The notes: generated from the sequence alone by a model not told the origin. A stretch of 64,000 nt of DNA from Pseudomonadota bacterium (GCA_963205315.1 CAUJIO010000082.1:1-64000); one strand, 5' to 3'; positions 39,348-49,034 are shown, counted from the stretch's first letter. Made by a program: numbers and translations.

Positions 39348-39907
39348 CAGGCGGTTCCCTTCATGGCGATCTTGAGATTCTGGAGTTTGGTCTTGAGCGA
39401 GTTGTCCATCATGCGGGACCCCACCTTGACGATGAGTCCGCCGAGGATCGAGCTATCGACCTTGGTGGAAAGTGCAACTTCACGGCCGAGCGACGACTTG
39501 AGCGCGGCCTTGAGATCTTTGAGCTGGGCGGGGGTCAGCGGTTCGGCGCTGATCACTTCACCTGCCGTCTCGCCCTTCGACTGGCTGAGCAGGGTGGCAT
39601 AGGCCGCGATCATGTCGGGCAGCGCCGCCAGACGGCGGTTACGGGCCACGAGCTTGAGGAAGTTGAGCGCAGCACCCTTGGCGCCGGTCGCAGCGGCTAC
39701 AGCTTCGATGGCGGCCAGCTGGTCATCGGACGAGAAGACTGGTGAGCGCACCAGGCGCTTCAGGTCGTCCGAGGCCTCGATGGCCGCGCCGAATGCCTGC
39801 AGCTGCTGGCCGACCACATCGGTGGATTTTTCGTCTGATGCGAGTTCGAAGAGCGCGCTGGCATAGCGGCCCGGAACTCCGGAAACTGTCTGATCTGTGC
39901 TCGCCAC
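39347..39907 (-). CDS. atpH: ATP synthase F1 subunit delta
   Basis: The 186-residue protein matches Atp[18 protein letters not shown] at the start and [34 protein letters not shown] at the end. It connects F1 to the peripheral stalk. GTG at 39907 is chosen since it gives the usual family length and has GGA upstream. A longer frame from 40003 has a Cys/Met-rich leader unlike the family. It is the first gene of the operon. F0 genes are not in the window, as expected in Alphaproteobacteria, where F0 and F1 operons are separate. Confidence 0.93.
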   Translation of the reverse strand: MASTDQTVSGVPGRYASALFELASDEKSTDVVGQQLQAFGAAIEASDDLKRLVRSPVFSSDDQLAAIEAVAAATGAKGAALNFLKLVARNRRLAALPDMIAAYATLLSQSKGETAGEVISAEPLTPAQLKDLKAALKSSLGREVALSTKVDSSILGGLIVKVGSRMMDNSLKTKLQNLKIAMKGTA

Positions 39908-40195
39908 GATCCGTCTTTCATTCAGCTTTGCGGTGAGACCCTCGGGGAGAGCATCCAACCGCTTGAATTTGCAGGAAGCCGGCATGCACAAGCACATGCC
40001 CACGGAGCGAAGCCCCAGCCCCGCCGCGCGCGTTGGCTATCACAGTGGAAAAAGACTCGCAACCACGATCGCGCGGCGGATTGCCGCGACCTTCAGCGGA
40101 CTCAATCCCCCGCTGCCCGGCCAGACCTAGGGAAGCCGCCTTACGATCGGCGGGCCAAGCGCCTATGTTATGCGTTTGCGAGGGGAACAGCACAG

Positions 40196-41170
40196 ATGGA
40201 ACTTGGCATTATCGGACTGGGGCGCATGGGCGCCAATATCGCGCGCCGGCTGATGCGGGCAGGCCACGGCTGTTGCGTCTTCGACCGCAGTGCCGAGGCC
40301 ACGGCGAAAGTCGCCGCCGATGGCGGGCGTCCCGCAGCGTCCGTCGACGGGCTGATTGCCCTGCTCACCCCGCCGCGCGCCATCTGGCTGATGCTGCCGT
40401 CCGGTGCCGTCACCGAACAGGCCATCGCCGAGATGGCGGCCAAGCTGTCGTCCGGTGACATCCTGATTGATGGCGGCAACAGCTTCTTCAAGGACAGCGT
40501 CAAGCGTGGCCAGATGCTGGCGCAGCGTGGCATCCACTTTATCGATGTCGGGACGTCTGGCGGTGTCTGGGGTCTCGAGCGCGGCTACTGCATGATGATT
40601 GGCGGCGATGAGGCCGCCGTGCGGCGTCTCGATCCCATCTTCGCGGCCCTGGCGCCGGGCAAGGGCAGTATCGAACCCACTCCCAACCGGCAAACCCGCG
40701 ATCCACGCGTCGAACAGGGCTACATGCATTGCGGACCCATGGGCTCGGGTCATTTCGCCAAGATGATCCACAACGGCATCGAATACGGCATGATGCAGGC
40801 CTATGCCGAGGGCTTCAACATTCTGGAAACCCGCGGCGACGCCAAGTTGCCCGAGGCGGAGCGCTTCACCTATGACGTCGCCGATCTGGCCGAGGTGTGG
40901 CGGCGGGGCAGTGTCGTTTCTTCCTGGCTGCTCGATCTCGCCAGCATCGCCCTCGCCAAGGACCAGGCGCTCGGTTCCTATTCCGGCGAAGTGGCGGATT
41001 CAGGCGAAGGCCGCTGGACGGTGGAGGCCGCCATCGAACAGGCAGTGCCGGCCGAGGTGCTGGCCGCCGCCATCTTCACCCGCTTCCGCTCGCGCCGCGA
41101 TCACACGTTTGCCGAGAAGCTGCTCTCGGCCCTCCGCTACGAATTCGGCGGTCACGTCGAGCCCAAGTAG
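40196..41170 (+). CDS. 6-phosphogluconate dehydrogenase, short (NAD-type) form
   Basis: The 324-residue protein has the Rossmann start MELGIIGLGRMGANIARRLMRAGH, DGGNSFFKDSVKRG, and the active-site helix GSGHFAKMIHNGIEYGMMQAYAEG with the catalytic Lys and the HNGIEYG signature. The full-length Gnd has about 470 residues; this about 320-residue type (sometimes GndA or YqeC) often prefers NAD. It oxidatively decarboxylates 6-phosphogluconate to ribulose 5-phosphate. AGGGGAA precedes the ATG. It stands alone, head to head with atpH. Confidence 0.9.
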   Translation: MELGIIGLGRMGANIARRLMRAGHGCCVFDRSAEATAKVAADGGRPAASVDGLIALLTPPRAIWLMLPSGAVTEQAIAEMAAKLSSGDILIDGGNSFFKDSVKRGQMLAQRGIHFIDVGTSGGVWGLERGYCMMIGGDEAAVRRLDPIFAALAPGKGSIEPTPNRQTRDPRVEQGYMHCGPMGSGHFAKMIHNGIEYGMMQAYAEGFNILETRGDAKLPEAERFTYDVADLAEVWRRGSVVSSWLLDLASIALAKDQALGSYSGEVADSGEGRWTVEAAIEQAVPAEVLAAAIFTRFRSRRDHTFAEKLLSALRYEFGGHVEPK

Positions 41171-41183
41171 GAGGTGAAAACAA

Positions 41184-41215
41184 AAACCCGCCACCGGACG
41201 ACCGGCGGCGGGCTT
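41184..41215. terminator. Hairpin terminator between gnd-like gene and DUF1127 cluster
   Basis: CCCGCC and GGCGGG form the outer stem, CCGG and CCGG an inner stem, with an A-rich 5' side and CTT on the 3' side. It can terminate both convergent transcripts. Confidence 0.75.
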
Positions 41216-41246
41216 AAGGCCCCTCTCAGAAAGAGGTTGTAATGAT

Positions 41247-41399
41247 TTAGCGGCGGGTCGCGGCCCGGGCCACGGCAGCAATATCGCCGCGGGCAATTCC
41301 GAGGTCTTCCAGTTCGCGGAAGCTCAGGCTTTGTAGCGCCGCGACAGTTTCGCTGTAGCGCTTCCACGTGGTGAGGCGGGTTTTCATGACTTCGAACAT
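41247..41399 (-). CDS. DUF1127 small protein (third of three in tandem)
   Basis: The 50-residue protein reads MFEVMKTRLTTWKRYSETV at its start, then ALQSLSFRELEDLGIARGDIAAVARAA. The pattern RELxDLGIxRxDI is the DUF1127 (YjiS-like) core. Such proteins are short, basic and often stress- or phosphate-linked; a relative in Rhodobacter (CcaF1) binds RNA. AAGGA lies before the ATG. It is 28 bp from the next member upstream. Confidence 0.85.
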   Translation of the reverse strand: MFEVMKTRLTTWKRYSETVAALQSLSFRELEDLGIARGDIAAVARAATRR

Positions 41400-41427
41400 G
41401 ATATGATCCTTTCGGATGGCAGTTTGG

Positions 41428-41595
41428 TTAGGACAAGGCACGGACGCGGGCCACATGGCCCAGCTGGTAGCGCTTGAGACCGATGTCGGCCAAATCGGCA
41501 TCGGACATCGCTTCTGCTTCCGCGCGGGCTTTGCGATAGGCTTTCAGGCGCTGGCCCCGGCGCAATGCCGCGGCAAGACCGCCGAGCCCGATCAC
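41428..41595 (-). CDS. DUF1127 small protein (second of three in tandem)
   Basis: The 55-residue frame begins with GTG at 41595: VIGLGGLAAALRRGQRLKAYRKA, then ARAEAEAMSDADLADIGLKR and a short tail. DADLADIGLKR corresponds to the DUF1127 core. The GTG overlaps the stop of the upstream member by two bases, so it is likely translated by coupling. The N-terminal part is more hydrophobic than in the other two copies. Confidence 0.7.
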   Translation of the reverse strand: MIGLGGLAAALRRGQRLKAYRKARAEAEAMSDADLADIGLKRYQLGHVARVRALS

Positions 41596-41744
41596 GAGCG
41601 GGCGGCTTCCTTGGCGAGCCGCGGAATATCGACGCGCGAGATGCCGAGATCGGCCAGGTCGCGGTTGGAAAGGCTCTCGAGCTCCTGCAGCGTGCGTGAA
41701 TAGCGCTTCCAGGTCGAGTAGCGGGACTTCAGAGATTCAAACAT
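41592..41744 (-). CDS. DUF1127 small protein (first of three in tandem)
   Basis: The 50-residue protein starts MFESLKSRYSTWKRYSRTL and continues LQELESLSNRDLADLGISR, then VDIPRLAKEAARS. NRDLADLGISRVDI is the DUF1127 core. It resembles the third copy in its N-terminus (MFE, WKRYS), suggesting duplication. AAAGGGGA lies before the ATG. A hairpin 70 bp upstream (41814-41848) may be part of its control region. Confidence 0.85.
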   Translation of the reverse strand: MFESLKSRYSTWKRYSRTLQELESLSNRDLADLGISRVDIPRLAKEAARS

Positions 41745-42123
41745 GGTCATTCCCCTTTGGATTGACGGTCACTTGGTTGCTTTCTACGACCCGGAATTTA
41801 GGTGCGGCGCAGCAAAATGAGCAATGCTATTTTTGCATGACTCATTTTCAGTGAGCCAAATCATGAGTTTAACACATTTGTAATACTGATGAATTGTCAT
41901 GCCGCACTGCCGCATGAGCGGGCAAACCGTCTGATTTAAAAGCGCTTTGGGGGTCATGAAGCTGTCATCTGCCCAATTCCGCCGCACCCCCGGTGCCACA
42001 GGTCTGCCAAATTATTACGAGATCTGAAAAAATGTCGCAGGGGGTTGCCGGGGAGCTGACGCCAGCCTTGGCAGGGGATTTGATGGGCAATGACGCAAGC
42101 CCGGCACGAGATAGGGCCATCTG
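41745..42123. other. Intergenic region without a supported gene
   Basis: This 379-bp stretch is A/T-richer than its surroundings. A 71-codon minus-strand frame crosses it but has no ribosome site and no recognisable domain. I see the hairpin at 41814-41848 and nothing else definite. Confidence 0.55.
41814..41848. promoter_or_regulatory. Interrupted dyad upstream of DUF1127 cluster
   Basis: AAAATGAG and CTCATTTT are perfect 8-bp arms. ATGC and GCAT pair further inside, around a T-rich loop. It could be an operator or the 5' part of a transcript leader for the cluster. Confidence 0.45.
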
Positions 42124-42157
42124 AAAATAAAGAACCCGGCACTTTCGCGCCGGGCTC
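42124..42157 (-). terminator. Terminator after fhs
   Basis: On the minus strand GCCCGGC pairs with GCCGGGT around a short loop, followed by a T-rich run (TTCTTTATTTT), 25 bp after the fhs stop. Confidence 0.8.
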
Positions 42158-42181
42158 TCGATTCGTCAGAAACGGATTGCC

Positions 42182-43858
42182 TTAGAACAGTCCGGCGATC
42201 TGGCCCTTTTCGTCGAGGCCGATGACTTCCGCCGACGGCACCTTCGGCAGGCCAGGCATGGTCATGATGTCACCGCAGACGACGACGATGAACTCGGCAC
42301 CTGCCGACAGGCGGACTTCACGGATCGGCACCACGTGGTTGACGGGAGCGCCCTTGAGGTTCGGGTCGGTCGAGAACGAATATTGCGTCTTGGCCATGCA
42401 GATCGGGAACTTGCCGTAGCCCTGGGCCTCATAACCCTTGAGCTGGTCGCGCACGCTCTTGTCGGCGACGATGTCGTCGGCCCGGTAGATTTCGCGGGCG
42501 ATTGTCTTGATCTTGTCCCACAGCGGCAACTCTTCGCCGTAAATCGGCTTGAACTGCGACGAGGACTTGTCGGCCAGCGCCGCGACGTGCTTGGCCAGAC
42601 CCTCGATGCCCTTGCCGCCCTCGCCCCAGTGGGTGCACTTGAAGGCCTCGACGCCATGCGTCTTGCAGAATTCGATGACCGCATTCACTTCCGCATCAGT
42701 GTCGGAGATGAAGTGGTTGATGGCAACCGCGATCGGCACGCCGAACTTCTTGACGTTCTCGATATGGCGGCCAAGGTTGGCGAGGCCCTTCTTCAGCACC
42801 TCGACATTCTCGGTCTTGAGTTCGTCCTTGGCCGCACCGCCATGCATCTTCAGTGCACGGACGGTTGCGACGATGACCGTGACCGACGGTGTCAGGCCGG
42901 CCTTGCGGCACTTGATGTCGAAGAACTTCTCGGCACCGAGGTCGGCACCGAAGCCGGCTTCCGTCACCACATAATCGGTGAGCTTGAGTGCGGCCTTGGT
43001 GGCCATGACCGAGTTGCAGCCGTGGGCGATGTTGGCGAACGGGCCGCCATGCACGAAGGCTGGGTTGTTTTCCAGCGTCTGCACCAGGTTGGGCATCAGC
43101 GCGTCCTTGAGGAGAACCACCATGGCGCCCGGCGCCTTGAGGTCCTTGGCGAGGACGGGAGTCTTGTCTTTCTTGTAGGCGACGACGATCTGGCCGATGC
43201 GGCGCTCGAGATCCTCGATCGAATTCGAGAGGCAGAGGATGGCCATGATCTCGGACGCCACCGTGATGTCGAATCCGGCCTCTCTGGGATAGCCGTTGGC
43301 GACACCGCCGAGCGAGCAGACGATCTCGCGCAGCGCGCGGTCGTTCATGTCCATGACGCGCCGCCAGGCGACACGGCGGGTGTCGATGCCAAGCTCGTTG
43401 CCCCAGTAGATATGGTTGTCGATCATCGCCGACAGCAGGTTGTGTGCCGAGGTGATGGCGTGGAAGTCGCCGGTAAAGTGCAGGTTGATGTCCTCCATCG
43501 GCACGATCTGGGCATAGCCGCCGCCGGCCGCACCGCCCTTCATGCCGAAGCACGGACCGAGCGACGGTTCGCGAAGCGCCACCATCGCCTTCTTGCCGAT
43601 GCGGTTGAGGCCATCGCCCAGGCCAACGGTCGTCGTGGTCTTGCCTTCACCGGCCGGGGTGGGGTTGATGGCGGTGACCAGAATGAGCTTGCCATCGGGC
43701 TTGCTCTTCAGCGTGTCGATGTAGTCGAGATGCACCTTGGCCTTGGTGTGGCCATAGGGGATCAGGTCCTTCTCGGGAATCCCGAGGCCTTTGCCGATCT
43801 GCATGATCGGCTTCATCTTCGCTTCGCGTGCAATCTCGATATCGGACTTGACGGTCAT
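42182..43858 (-). CDS. fhs: Formate-tetrahydrofolate ligase
   Basis: The 558-residue protein has the formyl-THF synthetase signatures: [20 protein letters not shown] (P-loop, about residues 65-84), [22 protein letters not shown], and GLPKVPSAE near the C-terminus. It joins formate to tetrahydrofolate with ATP, for one-carbon assimilation or serine and purine supply. In methylotrophic relatives it runs beside the ethylmalonyl-CoA pathway. Length is typical. AGGGAAA precedes the ATG. It is a single-gene unit with its own terminator. Confidence 0.97.
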   Translation of the reverse strand: MTVKSDIEIAREAKMKPIMQIGKGLGIPEKDLIPYGHTKAKVHLDYIDTLKSKPDGKLILVTAINPTPAGEGKTTTTVGLGDGLNRIGKKAMVALREPSLGPCFGMKGGAAGGGYAQIVPMEDINLHFTGDFHAITSAHNLLSAMIDNHIYWGNELGIDTRRVAWRRVMDMNDRALREIVCSLGGVANGYPREAGFDITVASEIMAILCLSNSIEDLERRIGQIVVAYKKDKTPVLAKDLKAPGAMVVLLKDALMPNLVQTLENNPAFVHGGPFANIAHGCNSVMATKAALKLTDYVVTEAGFGADLGAEKFFDIKCRKAGLTPSVTVIVATVRALKMHGGAAKDELKTENVEVLKKGLANLGRHIENVKKFGVPIAVAINHFISDTDAEVNAVIEFCKTHGVEAFKCTHWGEGGKGIEGLAKHVAALADKSSSQFKPIYGEELPLWDKIKTIAREIYRADDIVADKSVRDQLKGYEAQGYGKFPICMAKTQYSFSTDPNLKGAPVNHVVPIREVRLSAGAEFIVVVCGDIMTMPGLPKVPSAEVIGLDEKGQIAGLF

Positions 43859-44126
43859 GTTGTGGCGTTTCCCTTGTATGGCCTGAATTTTCCTGTCAGT
43901 AAAAATACATTACTGATGAGAAATGTCGAGTGACTCGTTGTGACAGCGTGGTGCCTGCCTGCTGATCCCGCTGTAAATGCCAGGCGGGACCGGGAGGCAA
44001 GCCCGGATGGAAGTTTCTTGCAATAGACCTCAGCGACATGCGATCCCAGTTGCGACGTTTCTGAGAGTTTTTCTCCAGATGCGGCGTTCCCAGATTGCCC
44101 AGGCCCCCAAGACAGGACTTTGACAG

Positions 44127-45704
44127 ATGCGTGCATTCGACCGGCCAGGACGTTCCGCCGCCTATGGATCGCGCGGCATGGCCGCAACCTCGGCTCCGCT
44201 GGCAACGCTTGCCGCAGTCGACTGCTTGCGCGCCGGCGGCAACGCCGTCGACGCAGCCGTCACCGCCTCCGCCGTGCTCTGTGTCGTCGAGCCAGCCATG
44301 ACCGGTATCGGCGGCGATTGCTTCGCCCTGATTGGCACGCCGGAAGGAAAAGTCCTGGGCCTCAATGGGTCCGGGCGCTCGGCCCTGGCGGCCGATGCCG
44401 ATTGGCTGAAGGCCTCAAAACTCGAAACGATTGCGCCGCGCTCGATCCATGCCGTCACCGTGCCCGGCGCCATCGACGCCTGGGACAGGTTGCTGAATGA
44501 GCACGGCACCATGGACCTTTATGAGGCGCTGCAACCGGCCATCCGCATGGCGGAACAGGGTGTTCCCATTACCCCGCGCGTCGCCTTCGACTGGCCGGAA
44601 GATGAGCCGGTGCTCGCCGCCGACGCCGGCGGCAGGATGCATTACCTGAAGAATGGCCGTTCACCGGGGGTGGGTGAAACCATGTCCTATCCGGCACTTG
44701 GCGAGACGTTGCGGCTGATCGCCCGCGACGGCCGCGATGCGTTCTATCGGGGGGCCATCGCCGAGGACATTGTCAAGACCGTCCGGCCGATGGGGTCGCT
44801 GCTGACGGCAGATGACCTGGCCGCGCACAAGTCAAACTGGGTGAAGCCGATTTCAACCGAGTTCGCGGGCCACGAGATCCTCGAGATTCCGCCCAGCGGC
44901 CAGGGTCTCACGGCGCTGATTGCCCTTAACATCCTGGCGGTGACGGGCATCCGCCGCCACGCGCCCGATTCGGCCGAGCGCCTGCACCTCGAGATCGAAG
45001 CGATGAAACTCGCCTGGGAACTCCGCAACCGCCATATCGCCGACCCCGAATTTTCCGAAGTTCCGGTGGACGAACTGCTGAGCAAGAAGATGACGTCGCG
45101 ACTTGCCTCGACCATCGACATGAACAAGGCACTCGATATCGAAACAGTAATGCGTCGATCCGATACCATCTATCTGACGGTTGTAGACAAGAAGCGTATG
45201 GCGGTGTCCTTCATCAATTCCGTTTATTATGGTTTTGGTTCGGGCATCGTGACGCCGAAGACCGGCATTGCCCTGCAAAATCGTGGCGCCTGCTTCGTCA
45301 CCGACCCGAAGCATCCCAATTGCATCGGCCCGGCCAAGCGGCCGCTGCACACAATTATTCCCGCCATGGTGCGCAAGGACGGCGTCATCGACATGAGTTA
45401 CGGCGTCATGGGCGGAGATTACCAGCCGATGGGCCACATGAGCGTGGCGGTGAACCGCTATATCTATGGCATGGACCCGCAGGAGGCGCTCGACTGGCCG
45501 CGCTACTTCCCCAAGCAGCGCAAGGTGCAGGTCGAGAGTGGCGTGTCGGAAGCGGCCCGCTCCGGACTGCTGGCGCGCGGCCACGACCTGGTGGAGGCGC
45601 CAGAACCGCTGGGCGGTGGCCAGGCCATCTCCATCGACCGCCAGAACGGCATGCTCATCGGTGGATCGGACCCGCGCAAGGATGGTTTTGCATTGGGGTA
45701 TTGA
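44127..45704 (+). CDS. Gamma-glutamyltransferase family protein
   Basis: The 525-residue protein has the Ntn-hydrolase layout of GGT: MAATSAPLATLAAVDCLRAGGNAVDAAVTASAVL at the start of the large chain, GIGGDCFALI, and SGQGLTALIALNIL. The small chain would begin at Thr in SDTIYLTVVDKKRMAVSFINSVYYGFGSG, where T takes the place of the self-cleaving nucleophile. Classic GGT has T-T-H-x-S there, so this is a divergent subgroup common in rhizobia. There is no signal peptide, suggesting a cytosolic enzyme acting on glutathione or other gamma-glutamyl compounds. Confidence 0.87.
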   Translation: MRAFDRPGRSAAYGSRGMAATSAPLATLAAVDCLRAGGNAVDAAVTASAVLCVVEPAMTGIGGDCFALIGTPEGKVLGLNGSGRSALAADADWLKASKLETIAPRSIHAVTVPGAIDAWDRLLNEHGTMDLYEALQPAIRMAEQGVPITPRVAFDWPEDEPVLAADAGGRMHYLKNGRSPGVGETMSYPALGETLRLIARDGRDAFYRGAIAEDIVKTVRPMGSLLTADDLAAHKSNWVKPISTEFAGHEILEIPPSGQGLTALIALNILAVTGIRRHAPDSAERLHLEIEAMKLAWELRNRHIADPEFSEVPVDELLSKKMTSRLASTIDMNKALDIETVMRRSDTIYLTVVDKKRMAVSFINSVYYGFGSGIVTPKTGIALQNRGACFVTDPKHPNCIGPAKRPLHTIIPAMVRKDGVIDMSYGVMGGDYQPMGHMSVAVNRYIYGMDPQEALDWPRYFPKQRKVQVESGVSEAARSGLLARGHDLVEAPEPLGGGQAISIDRQNGMLIGGSDPRKDGFALGY

Positions 45705-45819
45705 GCCGCCTTGCCGTTAACAAAAGATTTTTCGGTTTTCTCTAGAGTTGAAGGATAGCTCGAACCAGCCCGGCGCGCGACAGTGCTTGCCGGCGAATCA
45801 GAATGTGTCCGGAGGCAGT

Positions 45820-48264
45820 TTGACCGACCAGCAGAATCCCTCAGCTTTCAGCTTCGAGACGATGACCGGGCAGGAAGCCGTTCTGGAGATCACCCAGCAG
45901 AGCATGCCGCCCGCCGCCAGCGACGACCAGTTGCGAATGGCGGTGGAAGCCTCGGGCATCGCCACCTATCACTGGAACATCGACAGCGACACCATCACCT
46001 GGTCATCCAATGCCATCGACGTGCTGGGCAGCGACCCTCGCGGCTTTGCCACCGGACGGGGCTTTGCTTCCTATCTCGACCCCGACAATTTCACCAGCCG
46101 CTACGACACCGTGATGCGCAATTCTCTGTCGGACGATGGCGCGGGCGTTGCCTTCCAGATCGAATACAAGTTCCGGCCGGAAGGCCGTGCCGGCCGCGGC
46201 AGTGTCTGGCTCGAAGACCATGGCCGCTGGTTCGCCGGCAGCGACGGCCGCCCGGCTGAGGTGATGGGCACGGTACGCCGCATCGACGACCGCCATATGC
46301 GCGACCAGCACCTGAGCTTCCTCGGCAATTGCGATCCGCTGACCGGCATGATGAACCGTGGCCGCATGATGGAAGCCCTGGGCGGCGCCATGTCCGTGGC
46401 CGGCCGCGATGGCACCAATTGCGCCTTCGTCATCGCCGCCATCAACAATCTCTCGGTCGTGAACGACGCCTATGGCTTCGAGGTGGCCGACGAGGTCATC
46501 ATCAACATGGGCCGCAGGCTTCGCCAGGTGGTGCGGACCGGCGATGCCATTGCCCGCTATTCCGGCTCGAAATTCGGCCTTATCCTCAACAATTGCGGCG
46601 AGGACGATCTCATCATCGCCGCCGAGCGCTTCCTGAGTGTCGCGCGCGAAAGCGTCATCGAGACCGAGCGGGGCCCGGTCTGGGCGCTGCTGTCGATCGG
46701 CACTCTCATTCTGCCGAAACATGCGGCAGACCCCAATATGGCGGTGGCCCGTGCCGAAGAAGCATTGACCGAAGCCCGCAAGCTGCCCTCCGACGGTTAT
46801 GTGATCTACAAGCCATCGCAGCAGCGTTCATCCGAGCGTTCGCTCAACGCCCACAGCGCCACCGAGATCGTCCGCTGCCTGCGCGAACAACGCTTCCGCC
46901 TGGCTTTCCAGCCTGTGGTTTCCGCCAAGGACGGCACCCCGGCCTTCCATGAGGCCCTGTTGCGCATGACCGACCAGGCCGGCGAAATCGTCGCCGCCGG
47001 TCACCTGATACCAGTTGCCGAAAAGCTAGGCCTCGTGCGCCTGATCGACCGCGCCGTGGTGCAGATGACCGTGGCTGCGTTGAACAAGTTTCCCGACGCC
47101 AGGCTGTCCTTCAACATTTCCGGGACAACGGCGACCGACCCGCGCTGGTACCCGCAGATCATCGAGATCCTGGCGTCGAACCGCAACGTCACCAGCCGGT
47201 TGATTGTCGAGATCACCGAAACCGTGGCGCTGGGCGACTTGCGCGAAACCATCCGCTTCGTCGAGCAGCTGCGCGAACTGGGCTGTGGCGTGGCGATCGA
47301 CGATTTCGGTGCCGGTTACACCTCGTTCCGCAACCTGCGCGGCATGCCTGTCGACGTCCTGAAACTCGATGGTACCTTCTGCAGCAATCTGTCAGACAAC
47401 CCCGACAGCCAGTACTTCGTCCGCTCGCTGATCGATCTGGCTCACAATTTCAACATGCAGACCGTAGCCGAATGGGTCGAAACGGAAGAGGACGCCGCCC
47501 TGCTGCGGCAATGGGGCGTCGATCTGATGCAGGGCCACCTGTTTGGTGAAGCCCAGCTCGATCCACCCTGGGCTGAAGCCGCCAACGTTCCGGGCTTCGA
47601 GCCGGGCGAGGCTGTTCCCTTCATCCTGCCGTCCGAACAGGACTGGGAGACCGAGGCTTTGCCGGTGAAAGACGAGGCGGACAGCGATCTGGCGGACGTT
47701 GAACCGGCCGCAATCGCGGCTGAGCCGGATGCCGCACCTGACATGGCCCCGATGGCGGAAGTCTTCACGTTGGAACCGCTGACAGTGTCCGATGTCGAGG
47801 AACATCCCTTACTTTCTGACGTGCCTGATCCGGTGCATGACCAGAGCCTTGAAACCGCGACAGCGTTCGTACCGGATTTGCCGCTCGTGACCGAGGCCGA
47901 GATCGCCGGACATCCACCAACCGAGGCCGCAACGCCCGACGCCGTGGCGGCGAGCGAGCCGGAGCCGTTGGAAACCGTTGAACTGGCTGCCGCTTTTGAA
48001 TCTGAGTCCGTGACCGCGATGGAATCCGGCGAGGCGTTTGACATCGAGGCGCCTGCGACCGAGTCGCCAGACAATCAGCCGCAACCCGTGCAAGATGCTG
48101 TCGAGATCTTCGAGGACGGCTTGAGCGGCGAACTTGCCAAGCTGCGCCTTGCCATCGCCGCACTCGACAAGGCGTTCAAGCGCCAGCCCGAGCCACAAGC
48201 CGTCGAAGCCGAACCCAGCTTCGCGGACCTGGTCAGCGACACGGCGATGCGCAAGACCGGTTAG
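45820..48264 (+). CDS. PAS-GGDEF-EAL protein, degenerate GGDEF, probable c-di-GMP phosphodiesterase
   Basis: The protein has about 814 residues. A PAS-like domain (about 35-160) is followed by a GGDEF domain whose signature is SGSKF, so cyclase activity should be lost. The EAL domain keeps EALLR, FNISG, EITET, IDDFGAGYTSF, LKLDG and AEWVETEE, so c-di-GMP hydrolysis is likely. The last about 200 residues are acidic, Ala/Pro/Glu-rich and probably disordered, ending in a short helix. No membrane helix is seen. TTG at 45820 has GGAGG just upstream; another TTG at 45748 is possible. Confidence 0.88.
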   Translation: MTDQQNPSAFSFETMTGQEAVLEITQQSMPPAASDDQLRMAVEASGIATYHWNIDSDTITWSSNAIDVLGSDPRGFATGRGFASYLDPDNFTSRYDTVMRNSLSDDGAGVAFQIEYKFRPEGRAGRGSVWLEDHGRWFAGSDGRPAEVMGTVRRIDDRHMRDQHLSFLGNCDPLTGMMNRGRMMEALGGAMSVAGRDGTNCAFVIAAINNLSVVNDAYGFEVADEVIINMGRRLRQVVRTGDAIARYSGSKFGLILNNCGEDDLIIAAERFLSVARESVIETERGPVWALLSIGTLILPKHAADPNMAVARAEEALTEARKLPSDGYVIYKPSQQRSSERSLNAHSATEIVRCLREQRFRLAFQPVVSAKDGTPAFHEALLRMTDQAGEIVAAGHLIPVAEKLGLVRLIDRAVVQMTVAALNKFPDARLSFNISGTTATDPRWYPQIIEILASNRNVTSRLIVEITETVALGDLRETIRFVEQLRELGCGVAIDDFGAGYTSFRNLRGMPVDVLKLDGTFCSNLSDNPDSQYFVRSLIDLAHNFNMQTVAEWVETEEDAALLRQWGVDLMQGHLFGEAQLDPPWAEAANVPGFEPGEAVPFILPSEQDWETEALPVKDEADSDLADVEPAAIAAEPDAAPDMAPMAEVFTLEPLTVSDVEEHPLLSDVPDPVHDQSLETATAFVPDLPLVTEAEIAGHPPTEAATPDAVAASEPEPLETVELAAAFESESVTAMESGEAFDIEAPATESPDNQPQPVQDAVEIFEDGLSGELAKLRLAIAALDKAFKRQPEPQAVEAEPSFADLVSDTAMRKTG

Positions 48265-48287
48265 ACTCGGCCTCTGACATCACGCAA

Positions 48288-48317
48288 GCCGCTGGGGTCC
48301 GGCAAACACCCCGCGGC
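48288..48317. terminator. Hairpin between convergent GGDEF/EAL gene and phaR
   Basis: GCCGC-GGGGT pairs with ACCCC-GCGGC with one bulged base. No clear T run follows. It fills most of the 55-bp gap between the two stops. Confidence 0.4.
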
Positions 48318-48319
48318 AG

Positions 48320-48943
48320 TTACTTACCGGCGATTGAATCCAGCCGCTGCTGCATTGCGGCCAACTGCTCCTTCAGCGCCTGAAGATCGTCCTTCGACGT
48401 CGGGGCGGCAGCGGCGGGCTGCGGTTTCGGACCCGTTCCAGGCGGCGTCATTCCGGGCATGCCACCGGGCATGCCGGTCAAGGCGGCGAGAGGATTGAAC
48501 ATCTTCACCGCGTCATTGAACATCGCCATGTTGCGGGTGGCTGAATCCTGCATGGCCTTGAACGGATCGGCTCCCCAGGCTTCCAACATCTGGGCGCGGT
48601 ACTTCTCCTGGTCCTTGCCGAGATTGTCGAGCGAGAACTCAAGGAAGCCGGGCACGAAGGCCTGCATGGAGTCGCCATAAAAACGGATCAACTGCCGGAG
48701 GAAATTGATGGGCAGAAGATTGGTGCCCTTGTTCTCTTCCTCGAAAATGATCTGGGTCAGCACCGAGCGGGTGATGTCCTCGCCGGTCTTGGCATCATAG
48801 ACCAGGAAATCCGTTCCGCCCTTGACCATCGTGGCCAGATCGTCGAGCGTTACATAGGTGCTGGTCGACGTGTTGTAGAGACGCCGGTTGGCGTATTTCT
48901 TGATAACTACGGCGTTCTGCGGGGCTGTCTTTTCTTCACTCAC
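48320..48943 (-). CDS. phaR: Polyhydroxyalkanoate synthesis repressor PhaR
   Basis: The 207-residue protein has the PHB/PHA accumulation regulator domain at the N-terminus: VVIKKYANRRLYNTSTSTYVTLDDLATMVKGG and VYDAKTGEDITRSVLTQIIFEEE. A helical region, a Pro/Gly-rich linker and a final coiled coil follow. PhaR binds DNA and also PHB granules, and releases phasin and other promoters when polymer is made. The start is GTG at 48943, with GGAGG upstream. It diverges from phaA. Confidence 0.96.
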   Translation of the reverse strand: MSEEKTAPQNAVVIKKYANRRLYNTSTSTYVTLDDLATMVKGGTDFLVYDAKTGEDITRSVLTQIIFEEENKGTNLLPINFLRQLIRFYGDSMQAFVPGFLEFSLDNLGKDQEKYRAQMLEAWGADPFKAMQDSATRNMAMFNDAVKMFNPLAALTGMPGGMPGMTPPGTGPKPQPAAAAPTSKDDLQALKEQLAAMQQRLDSIAGK

Positions 48944-49034
48944 CGGACCAACTCCTCCTCGTCAGAACCTCCGCCGTTGACCGGCTTTTTGCGGTTCACC
49001 CTCTGATGGAAAGCTTGCCCCCCGCACTGCACAA

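Noticed and set aside
38442-39602. 386-codon open frame opposite atpA and atpH
   Set aside because: Lies entirely over conserved genes and lacks any domain.
41784-41999. 71-codon frame upstream of the DUF1127 genes
   Set aside because: No ribosome site, Cys/Met-rich, overlaps the dyad; no supporting feature.
42335-43933. 532-codon open frame opposite fhs
   Set aside because: Shadow of fhs; composition follows the codon positions of the real gene.
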